NCBI RefSeq assembly: GCF_000164675.2
Contig: NC_015678.1
Location: 1,116,001-1,180,000 of the forward strand
Reading direction: 5' to 3'
DNA from: Streptococcus parasanguinis ATCC 15912
GTDB lineage: Bacteria > Bacillota > Bacilli > Lactobacillales > Streptococcaceae
Length of the DNA stretch: 64,000 nt
Made by a program: the position numbers and the translations under genes. The notes under the pieces are model-generated. The model was not told the DNA's origin. It saw only the letters and a program-made list of their open reading frames with translations, and searched no databases. This document shows positions 1 through 9,413 of this stretch, piece after piece. Every line of letters starts with the position of its first letter. Within the stretch, counting starts at the first letter, position 1.

Positions 1-224
1 TGATAAATCACATCTCCGTCCACAGTGATGGTTCCGGCGCTGGGCACTTGCAAGAGATTGATCACCCGAACCAAGGTCGATTTCCCCGCTCCGGAATACC
101 CTACAATCCCATAGATATCGCCTTCATTAATATGAATGGTCACATCTTTGACGGCTTGGATCTGACGTTTCTTTTGCTGGAAGGTCACATCAATGTGGTC
201 CAGCTGAATCATTGCTTTACTCAT
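1..224 (-). CDS. metN: Methionine ABC transporter ATPase MetN, 5' part only
   Basis: ATP-binding subunit of the D/L-methionine importer; it would power uptake with MetQ (encoded upstream) and a MetP/MetI permease outside the window. Only the first 74 codons are present and the gene runs off the left edge. Visible: the N-terminal beta strands and a Walker A motif (GYSGAGKST, residues about 42-50). The start ATG overlaps the last 8 nt of the M20 peptidase gene, so the two are translationally linked. A second ATG four codons on is a possible alternative start. Assignment to MetN rests on the ATPase sequence and on the metQ-peptidase-metN order seen in other streptococci. Confidence 0.85.
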   Translation of the reverse strand, partial: MSKAMIQLDHIDVTFQQKKRQIQAVKDVTIHINEGDIYGIVGYSGAGKSTLVRVINLLQVPSAGTITVDGDVIY

Positions 225-1590
225 AACTTGCTATTAACTCCTTTATCAATTCAATATGGGTGTAATAATCGGCAATTTTCACATTTTCGTCGCCCCCATG
301 ATCACGGCTATTGGCATTGCCAATTCCAAAGGCTGCCATCGGCACCTGCAAAGCCTCAAATACCGTATGCATTGGCCCTGTTCCCGCTGTTGTTGGAAGA
401 ACAGAAACTCCTTCTCTATAGAAGTCTTTGGCCAGCCGAATGACATTTAAAATCGATGGGGCACTCATATCACTTCGGTAACTCATTTCACCGAGAGTAT
501 AGACCAATTCGACCTGATCATAGCCATTTTTCTTCAATTGCTGATTGATCTTTTCTAAGACATCCTTGGGATCCAGTCCAGGAACCAAACGCACCTCCAT
601 CTTAGCACGCGCCTCTGCTGGAAGAATCGTTTTAACACCTTGGCCTTGGTAACCAGAGCCAAAACCTTCAATATTCAGGGCTGGTTCAAAATAGAAACGG
701 CGCAGGAATTCTTTTCGGTCTTCCTTCAAGATTGGGAGGGTTAGACCATAGGTTTCCGTAACATCTTCTGGCCCTTTGTTGGCATATTGCTCGATCAAAG
801 CTAGCTCGCGTTCATTGGGTTCTTGGATCTGATCGTAAATCCCATCCACCAAGATTCGGCCTTCTTTGCCACGTAGGCTTGCGATGGCATTTAACAAATA
901 CCAGGAAGCAGAGTCTACTACACCGCCATAGCTGGAATGAATATCCACTTCTGCACTCTTCACCACCATATCAAAGGTGACGATCCCCTTGCTACCACCG
1001 GAAATTTCCAACTGACCCTGATTATTTCGGGTACCTTGTTCCCAGACTAAGAGGTCTGCCCCACGCAAGTGTTTCTTGTGTTTGGCCAAATATTTATCCA
1101 AGTCCGTCGATGCAGACTCCTCTGCCCCTTCGATGATAAAGGTGATATTGACTGGCAAATCGCCACTTTCACGAATGTATTTTCGAAGAGCTGTGAGACG
1201 AGCCGTGATATGCCCCTTGTCATCATCAACCCCTCGACCGTACATGGTCCCATAATGAACTGATAAGGTGAAGGGATCTCCCGTCCAAGGTTGGTCTCCA
1301 TCAGCTGGTACCGTATCATAGTGGTTATAAAAAATGATGGTTTTGGCTTCAGGATTTGGCGAGAAAAATTTGGCAATCACAAAAGGTGCTGTATAGCTAT
1401 CATCCACTTCGACTTTAGCTCCTGCAGCTGTAAAAATTTCCCCCAAGTAGTTGGCTACTTCCTTGAGACCAACTTGTTGGGCAAAGATGGATTTTTTTGA
1501 AATCAAGGTTCGCAACACTTCAAAATAATGTTGTGCGACCTCATCATTTTCAAATTTACGGATTTGTTCCGCTTCTGTTGCAAAAGGCAT
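217..1590 (-). CDS. M20 family metallopeptidase in the met transport operon
   Basis: Zinc-dependent dipeptidase/deacylase of the M20 (ArgE/DapE/CPG2) family, 457 aa, probably cytosolic (no signal peptide). Family signatures seen: an HYDTVP segment and the GRGVDDDKG metal-binding loop in the N-terminal half, an EGAEES segment holding the catalytic glutamate, and a late HGGDEN segment. It lies between metQ and metN, as in other streptococci, which suggests release of methionine or other amino acids from imported peptides or N-acyl forms; that role is an inference. The 72-nt gap to metQ carries an imperfect hairpin (about 1605-1630) without a clear U-tract that may set relative expression. The 3' end overlaps metN by 8 nt. 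Confidence 0.85.
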   Translation of the reverse strand: MPFATEAEQIRKFENDEVAQHYFEVLRTLISKKSIFAQQVGLKEVANYLGEIFTAAGAKVEVDDSYTAPFVIAKFFSPNPEAKTIIFYNHYDTVPADGDQPWTGDPFTLSVHYGTMYGRGVDDDKGHITARLTALRKYIRESGDLPVNITFIIEGAEESASTDLDKYLAKHKKHLRGADLLVWEQGTRNNQGQLEISGGSKGIVTFDMVVKSAEVDIHSSYGGVVDSASWYLLNAIASLRGKEGRILVDGIYDQIQEPNERELALIEQYANKGPEDVTETYGLTLPILKEDRKEFLRRFYFEPALNIEGFGSGYQGQGVKTILPAEARAKMEVRLVPGLDPKDVLEKINQQLKKNGYDQVELVYTLGEMSYRSDMSAPSILNVIRLAKDFYREGVSVLPTTAGTGPMHTVFEALQVPMAAFGIGNANSRDHGGDENVKIADYYTHIELIKELIASYE

Positions 1591-1662
1591 GCATTCCTCC
1601 TAATACACGATAAGAGGTAGAGAATTGCTTCTCCACCTCCTTCATACACTTGAGATCGAATC

Positions 1663-2526
1663 TTAGAAGACTGGTTGGTCCATTCCTTCTGAAGATTCTT
1701 CGATCACTTTCTTCACATTGTCTTTGTGATAGGCTTTGATGATTTCTTTGATAGCTTTTGCTTTATCAGATTTTTCCCAATCTTTCTTAGCAGCGATCAA
1801 GTTGTACCATTGTTTTGAGTTGTTGTCTTTCTTTTCAACATAGATAGCTTTTTTGAAATCAACGCCTGCTTCACGAACGAAGGTATTGTTGATGACTGCA
1901 GCATCTACTGATGGAAGAGCAGATGGCGTTTGTGAAGCATCCAATTCAGAGATCTTCAAATCTTTTGGATTTTCTTTGATGTTTGACACGTTAGCCAATT
2001 GTCCATCCTTAGTATCCAATTTAATCAAACCAGCTGATTGCAAGACATACAAGGCACGGCTTTCATTTGTTGGATCATTTGGCACAGCGATTGTTCCACC
2101 CTTAGGAATTTCTTTAATTGAAGTGTATTTGTTTTTACCGTTTTCTGTACCAGAGTAAAGACGGATTGGAGCGATGTAAGTATCTGCTACTGCAACAAGG
2201 GCCTTGTCGTTTTTAGAGTTCCAGTTATCAAGGAAGTTGTAGTGTTGGAAAGCATTGATATCCACGCTACCATCTTTTACAGCCACGTTTGGTTGTGAGT
2301 AGTCTGTAAATTGAGTGAATTCCAATTTGATTCCTGTTTTAGCGTCATCCAAGTTCTTTTGAACTTGATCCCAACGAGCTTTTTCAGTGTCGCTCAAAGT
2401 CATGACACCTACTTTTACAGTTGTTTCACCATCTTTGCTAGATGATTTTGAAGAACCACATGCTGCAAGAGCAAATGTTGCAATAGCTGCAAGAGCTGTT
2501 AAACCAAGAATTTTTTTCAATTTCAT
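1663..2526 (-). CDS. metQ: Methionine-binding lipoprotein MetQ
   Basis: Substrate-binding lipoprotein of the methionine ABC importer, NlpA/MetQ family, 287 aa. A lipoprotein signal peptide ends in the lipobox LAAC with the lipidated cysteine at residue 23, followed by a serine-rich linker. The mature part has family features such as a VGVMT start strand, FTDYSQPN and FQHYNFLDNW. The start has a good Shine-Dalgarno (AGGAG) just upstream. It is the second gene of a leftward operon (binding protein, metQ, M20 peptidase, metN), only 24 nt after the preceding gene, and is probably driven by the promoter at 3415-3443. No riboswitch is obvious upstream. Confidence 0.93.
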   Translation of the reverse strand: MKLKKILGLTALAAIATFALAACGSSKSSSKDGETTVKVGVMTLSDTEKARWDQVQKNLDDAKTGIKLEFTQFTDYSQPNVAVKDGSVDINAFQHYNFLDNWNSKNDKALVAVADTYIAPIRLYSGTENGKNKYTSIKEIPKGGTIAVPNDPTNESRALYVLQSAGLIKLDTKDGQLANVSNIKENPKDLKISELDASQTPSALPSVDAAVINNTFVREAGVDFKKAIYVEKKDNNSKQWYNLIAAKKDWEKSDKAKAIKEIIKAYHKDNVKKVIEESSEGMDQPVF

Positions 2527-2550
2527 TTTGAAGTCTCCTTTAATTAAATA

Positions 2551-3378
2551 TTATTCTTTAATATCTTTTGCTTCTGGTAGATAAGTTCCACCAAAGTATT
2601 TTTTAGACAGTTTTTCAAGGGTTCCATTGTCATAGAGTTCCTTGATACGTTTGTTGACAAATTTTTGAAGATCTTTATCTTCCTTTGCAATAATTGGATA
2701 CACATAAGGTTGTTGATCGCTTGGAAGCTCGATAACCTTCAGGTTGTCATAGCCTTGATCACGAATGATGGTATCCACTGAGATCCGTTCGAAAATCTTG
2801 TAATCTGTACGACCATCCGCTAGATTAGCCATGATGGTTTGAATGGTTCCATCTGTGTATTGCAAGTTAGTTGGATTATCTGAATGTTTTTTATTGTAAT
2901 CTTCTAATTGTTTAGCAGTAGATGTTCCTTGAACAACTTCTGTTTTCTTACCACCCAAGTCATCCAAAGATTTAATAGAAGAATCTTTTGGTACGACCAA
3001 TACTAATGGATTTCGAGCATATGGATTTGGATAGAGGTATTTTTCTTCCCGCTCTTTTGAGTAGCTAATGTTGTTGGCACCGATTTGGAAACGGTCACTA
3101 TCTAAGCCAGCAAAGACTGAAGACCACTCTGTTTTGTTAAAGTTTACTTCATATTTGTCTGAACCTTTGAAGATTTCACGCAAAACTTCGATTTCATAAC
3201 CGGTTAGCTTGCCATCTTTTTCTTCGTAAGAGAATGGTTTGGTTGTCCCAACAGTCCCAACTTCAATGGTTTTCTTACCACTGGCTGATTTGCCAGATGA
3301 ACATGCTACTAAAGCACTGGTTGCAAGGACTGCAACTAATCCTAAAGTAGAATACTTAATCACTTTTTTTAGATTCAT
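2551..3378 (-). CDS. Amino-acid ABC transporter substrate-binding lipoprotein
   Basis: Periplasmic-binding-protein type 2 (SBP_bac_3) lipoprotein of 275 aa. The signal peptide ends in a lipobox ALVAC with cysteine 26. The mature domain starts with a [12 protein letters not shown] strand and a [11 protein letters not shown] segment, typical of polar amino-acid or cystine binders. It heads the operon with metQ, M20 peptidase and metN, and has its own promoter and a TAAGGAG ribosome site. No cognate permease or ATPase of its own type is present, so it either uses the Met transporter or a distant one. A sulfur amino-acid ligand (cystine or methionine) fits the context but is inferred. Confidence 0.85.
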   Translation of the reverse strand: MNLKKVIKYSTLGLVAVLATSALVACSSGKSASGKKTIEVGTVGTTKPFSYEEKDGKLTGYEIEVLREIFKGSDKYEVNFNKTEWSSVFAGLDSDRFQIGANNISYSKEREEKYLYPNPYARNPLVLVVPKDSSIKSLDDLGGKKTEVVQGTSTAKQLEDYNKKHSDNPTNLQYTDGTIQTIMANLADGRTDYKIFERISVDTIIRDQGYDNLKVIELPSDQQPYVYPIIAKEDKDLQKFVNKRIKELYDNGTLEKLSKKYFGGTYLPEAKDIKE

Positions 3379-3414
3379 AGGATCTCCTTATTCGTTTCAG
3401 ACACATAAAACACC

Positions 3415-3443
3415 ATTTTAAAAGTATTTTTTTATTTTATCAA
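3415..3443 (-). promoter_or_regulatory. Promoter of the binding protein-metQ-peptidase-metN operon
   Basis: On the minus strand a -35 TTGATA (3438-3443), a 17-nt spacer and a -10 TAAAAT (3415-3420) lie about 40 nt upstream of the first gene's start. The spacer is almost purely A/T. No terminator separates the following four genes. Confidence 0.7.
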
Positions 3444-3498
3444 AAAAGCATTTGCTTGCCTAATATATATTTTTTATGGAGGTGATAGTTTTTCTTTA

Positions 3499-4644
3499 TC
3501 ACACTTCTTTGGCTTTAAAATATCGCAATAAAGCTTGCGCATTTTCAACATAATAGGGAACTGATACCTCAAAGGCTGCATCATCGATGGTCATGTGATC
3601 ATGATGAAGGTCTGGCGCATCCGGCTCTCCGTTTGAACCGATAAAGGCAAAGACTCCAGGAATTCGCTCTTGGTAAAAGGCGAAGTCTTCTCCAGCAGTA
3701 GAAGGATTTGCTGGAAGCACCTCAGCCAAATCTTGTGAAGCTTCCCAAACTACTTTCGTTAATTCCTCATCATTAAAGGTAACGGGCGGGGTCACACCCC
3801 ACTCAAAAGCCACATCCACTTCAAGGCTTTTCGCTATGTGACGAACGATAGAAACAAAGTGTTCTTTCAACTCCCTTTGCACACTCGGATTAAAGGAACG
3901 AATGGTTCCTTCAAAATAACCTGATTTAGGAAGTACATTCCAAGTAGAACCCACATCCAGGTGCGTAATGGACAAAACAGCAGTTTCAAAGGGAGAAACG
4001 GTCCGTGAAATTAATAATTGTAAGTTCTGAACCATGGTTGTGACAGCCGTTACAGTGTCAACTCCCAAGTCTGGTCTCGCAGCATGACTACTGACCCCTG
4101 TCACGGTAACCTTGAATTTCTCAACCCCTGCCATCATAGCTCCAGCATTCAAGGCAAGTTGCCCTGCTTTTAGCTGGGGAATATTGTGAAAACCAATAAT
4201 TCCTTGAACATCCTCCAACAGTCCTGTTGCTAAAACATCAGAAGCACCCTCTGAGATTTCTTCTGCTGGTTGAAAGATCAAGCGTACGGTTCCTTCAAGC
4301 TGGTCTTCTTTTTCCTTGAGAAGAGCTGCTGCTCCTAGAAGACTGGTTTGATGAAAATCATGGCCACATGCATGCATGACTCCTGGATTCTGACTTTTGT
4401 AGGGCAGATTTGTTTGTTCCAAAATTGGAAGGGCATCGATATCTGCTCGAAGTGCCACCACCGGTTGGTCGGACCCAATTTCTGCAATCAGACCAGTTTT
4501 TAATCCACTCTCTAAAATATGAATCCCCAACTCCTCTAAACGCTCCTTTAGAAAGGCAGTTGTCTGGTATTCTTGACCAGACAATTCCGGGTGTTGGTGG
4601 ATATAGTGGCGAATCTCTGCTAACTCTTCATAAGAAAAAGACAC
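3499..4644 (-). CDS. M20 family amidohydrolase (aminoacylase/hippurate hydrolase type)
   Basis: Metal-dependent amidohydrolase of the M20D subfamily, 381 aa, with the typical opening HxIHxHPELSxxE, the HACGHD metal-binding motif near residue 100, and a late TAGEDFAF segment. Relatives hydrolyse N-acyl amino acids, hippurate or N-acetyl-diaminopimelate; the substrate here cannot be read from sequence. Translation starts at GTG with an AAGGAG Shine-Dalgarno 10 nt upstream; no better in-frame ATG is available. It is transcribed leftward from its own promoter toward the methionine operon. The 120-nt gap downstream holds only that operon's promoter. Confidence 0.85.
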   Translation of the reverse strand: MSFSYEELAEIRHYIHQHPELSGQEYQTTAFLKERLEELGIHILESGLKTGLIAEIGSDQPVVALRADIDALPILEQTNLPYKSQNPGVMHACGHDFHQTSLLGAAALLKEKEDQLEGTVRLIFQPAEEISEGASDVLATGLLEDVQGIIGFHNIPQLKAGQLALNAGAMMAGVEKFKVTVTGVSSHAARPDLGVDTVTAVTTMVQNLQLLISRTVSPFETAVLSITHLDVGSTWNVLPKSGYFEGTIRSFNPSVQRELKEHFVSIVRHIAKSLEVDVAFEWGVTPPVTFNDEELTKVVWEASQDLAEVLPANPSTAGEDFAFYQERIPGVFAFIGSNGEPDAPDLHHDHMTIDDAAFEVSVPYYVENAQALLRYFKAKEV

Positions 4645-4674
4645 AAGCCTTCATCTCCTTTCAAACTTAAAATT

Positions 4675-4704
4675 ATTTTATCACGAATAGGTGTTTCCGT
4701 CTAA
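4675..4704 (-). promoter_or_regulatory. Extended -10 promoter of the M20 amidohydrolase gene
   Basis: Minus strand: TGATAAAAT (extended -10; hexamer 4675-4680) with a weak -35 TTAGAC (4699-4704) at 18 nt. A 17-nt palindrome (TATAGTTTTAAACTATA, 4726-4742) lies just upstream and could be an operator or part of a weak terminator for the pseudogene to the right. Confidence 0.5.
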
Positions 4705-4789
4705 TTCCTGTTTCTTGGGTTTTGATATAGTTTTAAACTATAGATAAAAACATTCCTAGATCTATGTCCTAGAAGTGCCAACTTCCGCA

Positions 4790-5878
4790 TTAAGAAAGAT
4801 TTCCCTCGAATTTTTCCATAAAGCTATCACTATTATAGGCTTTTTCTACTTCCCACTTGCCATCTTTCTTAACAAAGGGCAACTGGTAGTCGTATCGATC
4901 TGGCGTCGTCAAGGGACGATCTGCAAGAGAAGCCATCATTTCCTCTCTATAGGCTTTGTTTTGAGCCTGATTCGCCTCGATGATCCCTGGGTAGTCTTTA
5001 CGATGTTCTTGATAAAAGGTCTGCATGTGGTTTAAGATCGTCTTTTCCATGCTGACAGTCTCAGGATTTAGACTAATAACCACCTTGTCCGGGAGATATT
5101 GTTTAACCTTGTAAGTTAATTTAGCGCGCTTTGCATTTTCCTTTTCATAAGCATCGATAAACTGGGTCACTTCTTCTTCAGGAAATTGATAATCGTATAG
5201 TTTGCGAGTAAAGTCAGCCGCAAATTTCGCACGGAAATCACTGGCTTCCTTTTTCAAATCAGTTCCCAAAACAAAAACATCATCCTTTTTGACCTTTCGT
5301 TGGCCACTGAAGTAAACTTGATTGATGTATTCATCTGCTAGAAGAGTGGAAGCTTCCACCTTGTCCTCATACTGAGAAGAATCCACCGCAAATTTTAAAG
5401 GCTTGGATTTTTTATCAGAGCTATAGGTTTTTCGTTCATACTGCACTTCATATTTTTTACCTTTTTCGACTGGAAAAACGATATAGCCAGTTAATTTTTT
5501 ATCCTGGGCCAACTGATCACTCTTGAGCAATTGGAAGGCTTCACTTTGGTCATAAATTCCTGACTGCAATTTGACCTTGTTATTATCCTCATCGTAAATG
5601 GTGATATCTGAATCTGACACGTTGATAGATTCTTTGGCAACATTTTTAAATTCTAATTGAAGGGCTAAATAGGTCCCGTCTTCTGAGTCATTGAGGACAG
5701 GTGGCTTGATGTATTGCCCTCCTTTTAAACTCACCTCGACTTGACCGTCAGATGCGGAACTTTTCGCTGCTTTTTCTGTCTTTGCTTGCTACGAATTTGT
5801 CTTTTGAGCAGTAGTTCCACAAGCTACTAGACTCAAGGTCGCCACAGCAAATAAGATCCATTTTAAAATCTTTTTCAT
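4790..5878 (-). pseudogene. Lipoprotein gene interrupted by an in-frame amber codon
   Basis: Read from the ATG at 5878 the frame encodes a lipoprotein signal peptide (MKKILKWILFAV..., lipobox LVAC, cysteine 20), nine further residues, then TAG at codon 30 (5789-5791). The same frame stays open for another 332 codons to 4790. The downstream part reads as an extracellular immunoglobulin-like domain resembling Telomeric-repeat-binding-factor-2/DUF4352-type lipoproteins, followed by a DUF5105-like region; this naming is tentative. A GTG at 5734 could start an untargeted fragment without signal peptide but has no need to be used. A single C-to-T or A-to-T change explains the stop. The gene has a Shine-Dalgarno (AAGGAG) upstream of the real start. 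Either a recent loss, a suppressed stop, or a sequencing error. Confidence 0.8.
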
Positions 5879-5976
5879 CCTCATCTCCTTAAAAAATTCT
5901 TTCCCTATTCTAACATCTTTTTCTAACTATGTATACGCTATATAGTGATAACTCTCCCTCAGAGGACGAGAATCAC

Positions 5977-6008
5977 AAAAAGGCCAAGACTTTCGTCTCA
6001 ACCTTTTT
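5977..6008 (-). terminator. Intrinsic terminator after the EamA transporter gene
   Basis: On the minus strand an 11-bp stem (AAGGTTGAGAC / GTCTTGGCCTT, with G-U pairs) closes a GAAA tetraloop and is followed by a U-run. It lies 25 nt after the stop codon. Confidence 0.75.
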
Positions 6009-6032
6009 ACTGAAAAAAAATTGGTTTTGGTT

Positions 6033-6944
6033 TTACAAGATTCCTTTTTCTTTTTGAATCATGAGATCCTTGAGGGAAATCAAGAGAACTGCAAGAAGGA
6101 TCATGGCCATCCCGATAAAATCAATGGCAAAGAAATGTTCATTCATAATGGCAAAAGCAAAAAATACAGCTGAAATGGGCTCAATCGAAGCAAGAAGGCT
6201 ACCTTTGACCGGTCCAACTAAGCTAGTTCCTTTCAAAAAGACGGTATAGGCAAATATGGTCCCAATTACCACTAAGCCAATTAAGCCCATCAGATTATCC
6301 ATGCTATATTGGCCATGAAAAAGTCTTCTTCCTGTAAAGGGAATCATCATGAGTCCTGGGATGAGCATACCGATACCAATCACCAACATACTACCCCATT
6401 TTTGAATTAATTGAATAGGCAGAATGATGTAGAGGGCATAGGCAAAGGCAGAAACAAGCCCCCAAGCTAGCCCTTTAGGAGTGATCGCCAATTGATTGAG
6501 TTGACCATGGGTTGCAATGAGAAAGGTCCCTGCAATGGCTAAGACCATCGAAATGATTTCAGATACCGTAGGAGCTACCCGGTCTTTGATACACGAGTAG
6601 GCCAAGACACCTACTGGACAAAGATACTGTAAAACAGTTGCCGTACCAGCATTTGTCGCATGAATCGCTTCTAAATAGGTCAATTGAGTCATTAACAAAC
6701 CCAAAAATGCAAACAAGAGCAAGGGCAAATAAGACGAACGGTCTGTTAGAAAGGCTCTCACTCTTTTCTTATCCGCTAGAAAGGCTAATAGCAATAGAAC
6801 TGCTCCCGAAATAATTAAACGAATCGTTGTCAAACCGATCGCTGTAAATCCATGAGCCATCAGGTATTGACCACAAGCTCCTGATAAGCCCCAAGCGATC
6901 CCAGCAATCAAGGTCATGAGCGTCCCCTTCATCGTCTTTGACAT
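6033..6944 (-). CDS. EamA/DMT-superfamily metabolite transporter
   Basis: Integral membrane protein of 303 aa with about ten hydrophobic segments arranged as two EamA repeats, the architecture of drug/metabolite exporters (RhaT/YdcZ-like). An IAWGLSGACGQY segment in helix 1 and an ASIEPISAVFFAF segment in the second repeat match the family. Substrate unknown; relatives export amino acids, nucleosides or drugs. It is a single-gene transcription unit bounded by hairpin terminators on both sides. The start is the ATG preceded by GGGAGGGG. Confidence 0.85.
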   Translation of the reverse strand: MSKTMKGTLMTLIAGIAWGLSGACGQYLMAHGFTAIGLTTIRLIISGAVLLLLAFLADKKRVRAFLTDRSSYLPLLLFAFLGLLMTQLTYLEAIHATNAGTATVLQYLCPVGVLAYSCIKDRVAPTVSEIISMVLAIAGTFLIATHGQLNQLAITPKGLAWGLVSAFAYALYIILPIQLIQKWGSMLVIGIGMLIPGLMMIPFTGRRLFHGQYSMDNLMGLIGLVVIGTIFAYTVFLKGTSLVGPVKGSLLASIEPISAVFFAFAIMNEHFFAIDFIGMAMILLAVLLISLKDLMIQKEKGIL

Positions 6945-6984
6945 AGTCCCCTCCCAAATCTGTTCCTTACTTTTATTGTATCAT

Positions 6985-7014
6985 AAAAGGCCGAAACTAC
7001 ACGTTTCAGCCTTT
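6985..7014 (-). terminator. bdhA: Terminator after butanediol dehydrogenase
   Basis: AAAGGCTGAAAC / GTTTCGGCCTTT stem with a 5-nt loop, flanked by T-rich sequence on the minus-strand 3' side. It sits between the dehydrogenase and the EamA gene. Confidence 0.8.
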
Positions 7015-7039
7015 CATTATTTTATATAAGTTTATTAGC

Positions 7040-8083
7040 TTATTCAGGTTGAACCAAGATCTTGATTTGGGATTTATCTTGTGTTAATTCAATAAATCCT
7101 TCTTCAACGATATTTTCCAATTTAATTTTCTTGGTAACCAATTTCTCAGCAGAGAAGTAACCTTGTTCCATCAATTCCAAGACTTTAGGGAAGATATGAC
7201 GGTAAGCAATAATTCCTTTGAGGGATTTTTCTTGAATAGCGAATTCATTTGGATTGATGCTCGCTTCACGTTCCCAGATAGATACAACCATACATTCCCC
7301 AGCTTTATGAACAGCTGCAAGGGCTTGGCCTAAAACAACTGGAACCCCAGTGACTTCATAAGAAACATCTGCTCCACCACCTGTCAAACGATGGATGGCT
7401 TCTACGACTGTTTCTCCTTCTTCTGGGCGAACAACGATCGCTCCCAATTCTTCTGCTTTAGCTTGGCGTTCAGGAGACAATTCAACCGCATAGATTTTTG
7501 ATGCTCCTGCTGCACGGAGGGCTTCAACGATCAAGAGACCAATTGGGCCTAAACCAAAGATAACAGCTGTATCACCAGTTTTCAAAGCAGATTGACGAAC
7601 TGCATACACAGCTACAGCAGCAGGTTCTGTAAGAGCGGCTTGTTCATAGCTCAAGCTATCTGGAATCACATGGACAAGATCACCATCAAGGACACAATAT
7701 TTAGCAAAACCACCATCTGCAGCGAGGCCGACGAAGTTCAAGTTTGGATCAAGGTTATAATCACCAATTAAGTTGTGCTCTGCAAGAATTGGTTCGATGG
7801 TTACACGATCCCCAACTTTGACACGAGTGACATCACTTCCGACTTCTACAATTTCACCAGAGAATTCATGTCCCAAAGTAACTGGTGCTTTTTGACCAGA
7901 ATAAACATGTTCTTCTGTTGGAATGAAGATTGGGCCGTCCAAATATTCATGCAAGTCTGTCCCGCAAATCCCCGTGAACTTAACTGCCACCTTTACTTGA
8001 TGTGGTTGTACTTCAGGTACTTCCACCTCTTCAATACGAACGTCTTTTGCTGCATGCCAGCGTGCTGCTTTCATAGTAGCCAT
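7040..8083 (-). CDS. bdhA: Zinc-dependent 2,3-butanediol dehydrogenase
   Basis: Medium-chain alcohol dehydrogenase of 347 aa that reversibly reduces acetoin to 2,3-butanediol with NADH. The catalytic-zinc region GICGTDLHEYLDGPIF, the GHEFSGEIVEVG signature, a GLGPIGL Rossmann loop and the C-terminal YFSAEKLVTKKI segment closely match Bacillus BdhA. The cysteine-rich structural-zinc loop of many relatives is absent, as in this subgroup. Single gene with its own terminator and a strong promoter overlapped by a cre site (8146-8159), so it is probably subject to CcpA control, which fits overflow metabolism. Confidence 0.9.
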   Translation of the reverse strand: MATMKAARWHAAKDVRIEEVEVPEVQPHQVKVAVKFTGICGTDLHEYLDGPIFIPTEEHVYSGQKAPVTLGHEFSGEIVEVGSDVTRVKVGDRVTIEPILAEHNLIGDYNLDPNLNFVGLAADGGFAKYCVLDGDLVHVIPDSLSYEQAALTEPAAVAVYAVRQSALKTGDTAVIFGLGPIGLLIVEALRAAGASKIYAVELSPERQAKAEELGAIVVRPEEGETVVEAIHRLTGGGADVSYEVTGVPVVLGQALAAVHKAGECMVVSIWEREASINPNEFAIQEKSLKGIIAYRHIFPKVLELMEQGYFSAEKLVTKKIKLENIVEEGFIELTQDKSQIKILVQPE

Positions 8084-8143
8084 AGGATGGTCTCCTTGTT
8101 TTCATGATTTTTAGTTTTCTTTTCAGGAAACTTTATATACCAC

Positions 8144-8172
8144 ATTGTAAACGTTTTCTTTCTGCTTGTCAA
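8144..8172 (-). promoter_or_regulatory. bdhA promoter with overlapping CcpA cre site
   Basis: Near-consensus minus-strand promoter: -35 TTGACA (8167-8172), 17-nt spacer, -10 TACAAT (8144-8149). The sequence TGTAAACGTTTTCT (8146-8159) matches 13 of 14 positions of the cre consensus TGWAANCGNTNWCA and covers the -10 and spacer, a position expected to give CcpA repression. Confidence 0.8.
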
Positions 8173-8209
8173 GGAAAAACTGAACAAAGAAGACAATGAA
8201 GAAATAAAC

Positions 8210-8626
8210 CTAGTGATGACTTCTTTTCCTCTCCACATTACAAGACTTTTTCTGTATCCGACAAACCTCCAATCTCCACCCCAAAATCCAACCAAGGACC
8301 AGGAGATAATTTTCAAGCGCACCGATCCCATTGACTGGCAAATGATAGTTGAGATAAGCAAATAAATGATTCGTCCCAATTCCAATCCCACCTAGGATCA
8401 AAGCCAATAGAACCGTCCGAAGATAAAACCAATCGTATTTGAGATTGACAGCAATGAGAATCACAAGAACTGCCACATTCCAAATTCCAATCTCCCGTTG
8501 CCAACCGACAGAAACACCATATCCCGAATGACTTCCCATATAGGATGGAAAGAATAGCTGGAAGATAATCGCTCCAGACATGGCGATGATAAGTAAAATA
8601 AATAAGAATCTTAACAACCGATTCAT
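8210..8626 (-). CDS. Small membrane protein co-transcribed with a TetR regulator
   Basis: Protein of 138 aa with an N-terminal hydrophobic segment and three more membrane segments, ending in a basic, histidine-containing tail. I do not recognise a family. Its start codon overlaps the stop of the TetR gene by 4 nt (ATGA), so it is translationally coupled to the regulator and is the likely target of its control. This resembles the usual arrangement of a TetR repressor with a membrane exporter or stress protein, but the protein is too short to be a typical multidrug pump. Confidence 0.7.
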   Translation of the reverse strand: MNRLLRFLFILLIIAMSGAIIFQLFFPSYMGSHSGYGVSVGWQREIGIWNVAVLVILIAVNLKYDWFYLRTVLLALILGGIGIGTNHLFAYLNYHLPVNGIGALENYLLVLGWILGWRLEVCRIQKKSCNVERKRSHH

Positions 8627-9264
8627 CTTCTTCCTCCTTTAAGAAAAAACTGATTAATCTCTTGACACTTGTTTTCTGTTAAAACAGGAACACCGCTACT
8701 GTTTAAATAAAATGCAATATAGTCTAATTTTTGTGAGAATGAGATCATTTCTTCACCTGATATAGTTGGATCAAGCCACACATCAATTAATAGAGATAGT
8801 GTTGTGGCTGTCTCTAAAGGATATTTACAAGAAAACTCGCCCTTCTCATTTCCTTGATGAATGATTATTCCTACATATTTGGAAAGAATATTCACCGTAT
8901 TTTTTAAAGAAAACAACAAACCAAACGGTATTTTTTGTGCCCAGTCAATACCAGTAAGCTGTTCCATATTCTCATTGCCTATTAAATAATCTACTAATTG
9001 TAATAGACGATCTGTTGATGAAACTTCTTCGTTCTTTGACAATTCTTCTAGAAAAGTTGAGAGGGCAATCGTTTCTTTTTCCATTAAGAGTTGTAGAATC
9101 TCTTCTTTACTTTTGAAGTGATGGTAAACAGCCCCTTTTGACAATCCTGTCGCCGTTACTAAATCAGCCATCGTTGTTTCATTATAGCCTTTATTTGAAA
9201 ACAAGGATAAAGCCACTTGAATAATTTGATCTTTACTTCTTTTTGATTTTATTTCTTGTTTCAA
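8623..9264 (-). CDS. TetR/AcrR family transcriptional regulator
   Basis: Repressor of 213 aa. The N-terminal helix-turn-helix (residues about 14-60) shows the family pattern QVALSLFSNKGYNETTMADL...GLSKGAVYHHFKSKEEIL. The C-terminal ligand domain is not assignable to an effector. It is the first gene of a two-gene leftward operon with the small membrane protein. A perfect 11-bp inverted repeat lies between its -10 box and Shine-Dalgarno, so it very likely represses itself and the membrane protein until an unknown ligand binds. Confidence 0.92.
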   Translation of the reverse strand: MKQEIKSKRSKDQIIQVALSLFSNKGYNETTMADLVTATGLSKGAVYHHFKSKEEILQLLMEKETIALSTFLEELSKNEEVSSTDRLLQLVDYLIGNENMEQLTGIDWAQKIPFGLLFSLKNTVNILSKYVGIIIHQGNEKGEFSCKYPLETATTLSLLIDVWLDPTISGEEMISFSQKLDYIAFYLNSSGVPVLTENKCQEINQFFLKGGRR

Positions 9265-9280
9265 GTAACTTCCCTCCTTA

Positions 9281-9335
9281 AAAAACAGACCATCGGTCTG
9301 TTTTTAATTTTATTAAATTCAGAAGACTTTGTCAA
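9281..9335 (-). promoter_or_regulatory. TetR operon promoter and operator
   Basis: Minus-strand promoter -35 TTGACA (9330-9335), 17-nt spacer, -10 TAAAAT (9307-9312). Immediately downstream is a perfect palindrome, AAAAACAGACC-ATC-GGTCTGTTTTT (9281-9305), over the transcription start and next to the ribosome site. Its ACAGACC/GGTCTGT core is the size expected for a TetR dimer. Confidence 0.8.
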
Positions 9336-9413
9336 TTAAATTCCATTTTTCATCCCCTCTGAAAAAGTAAAAACAGACACAAAAAGGTGCCTGTTAGAAT
9401 GTAAACATATACT

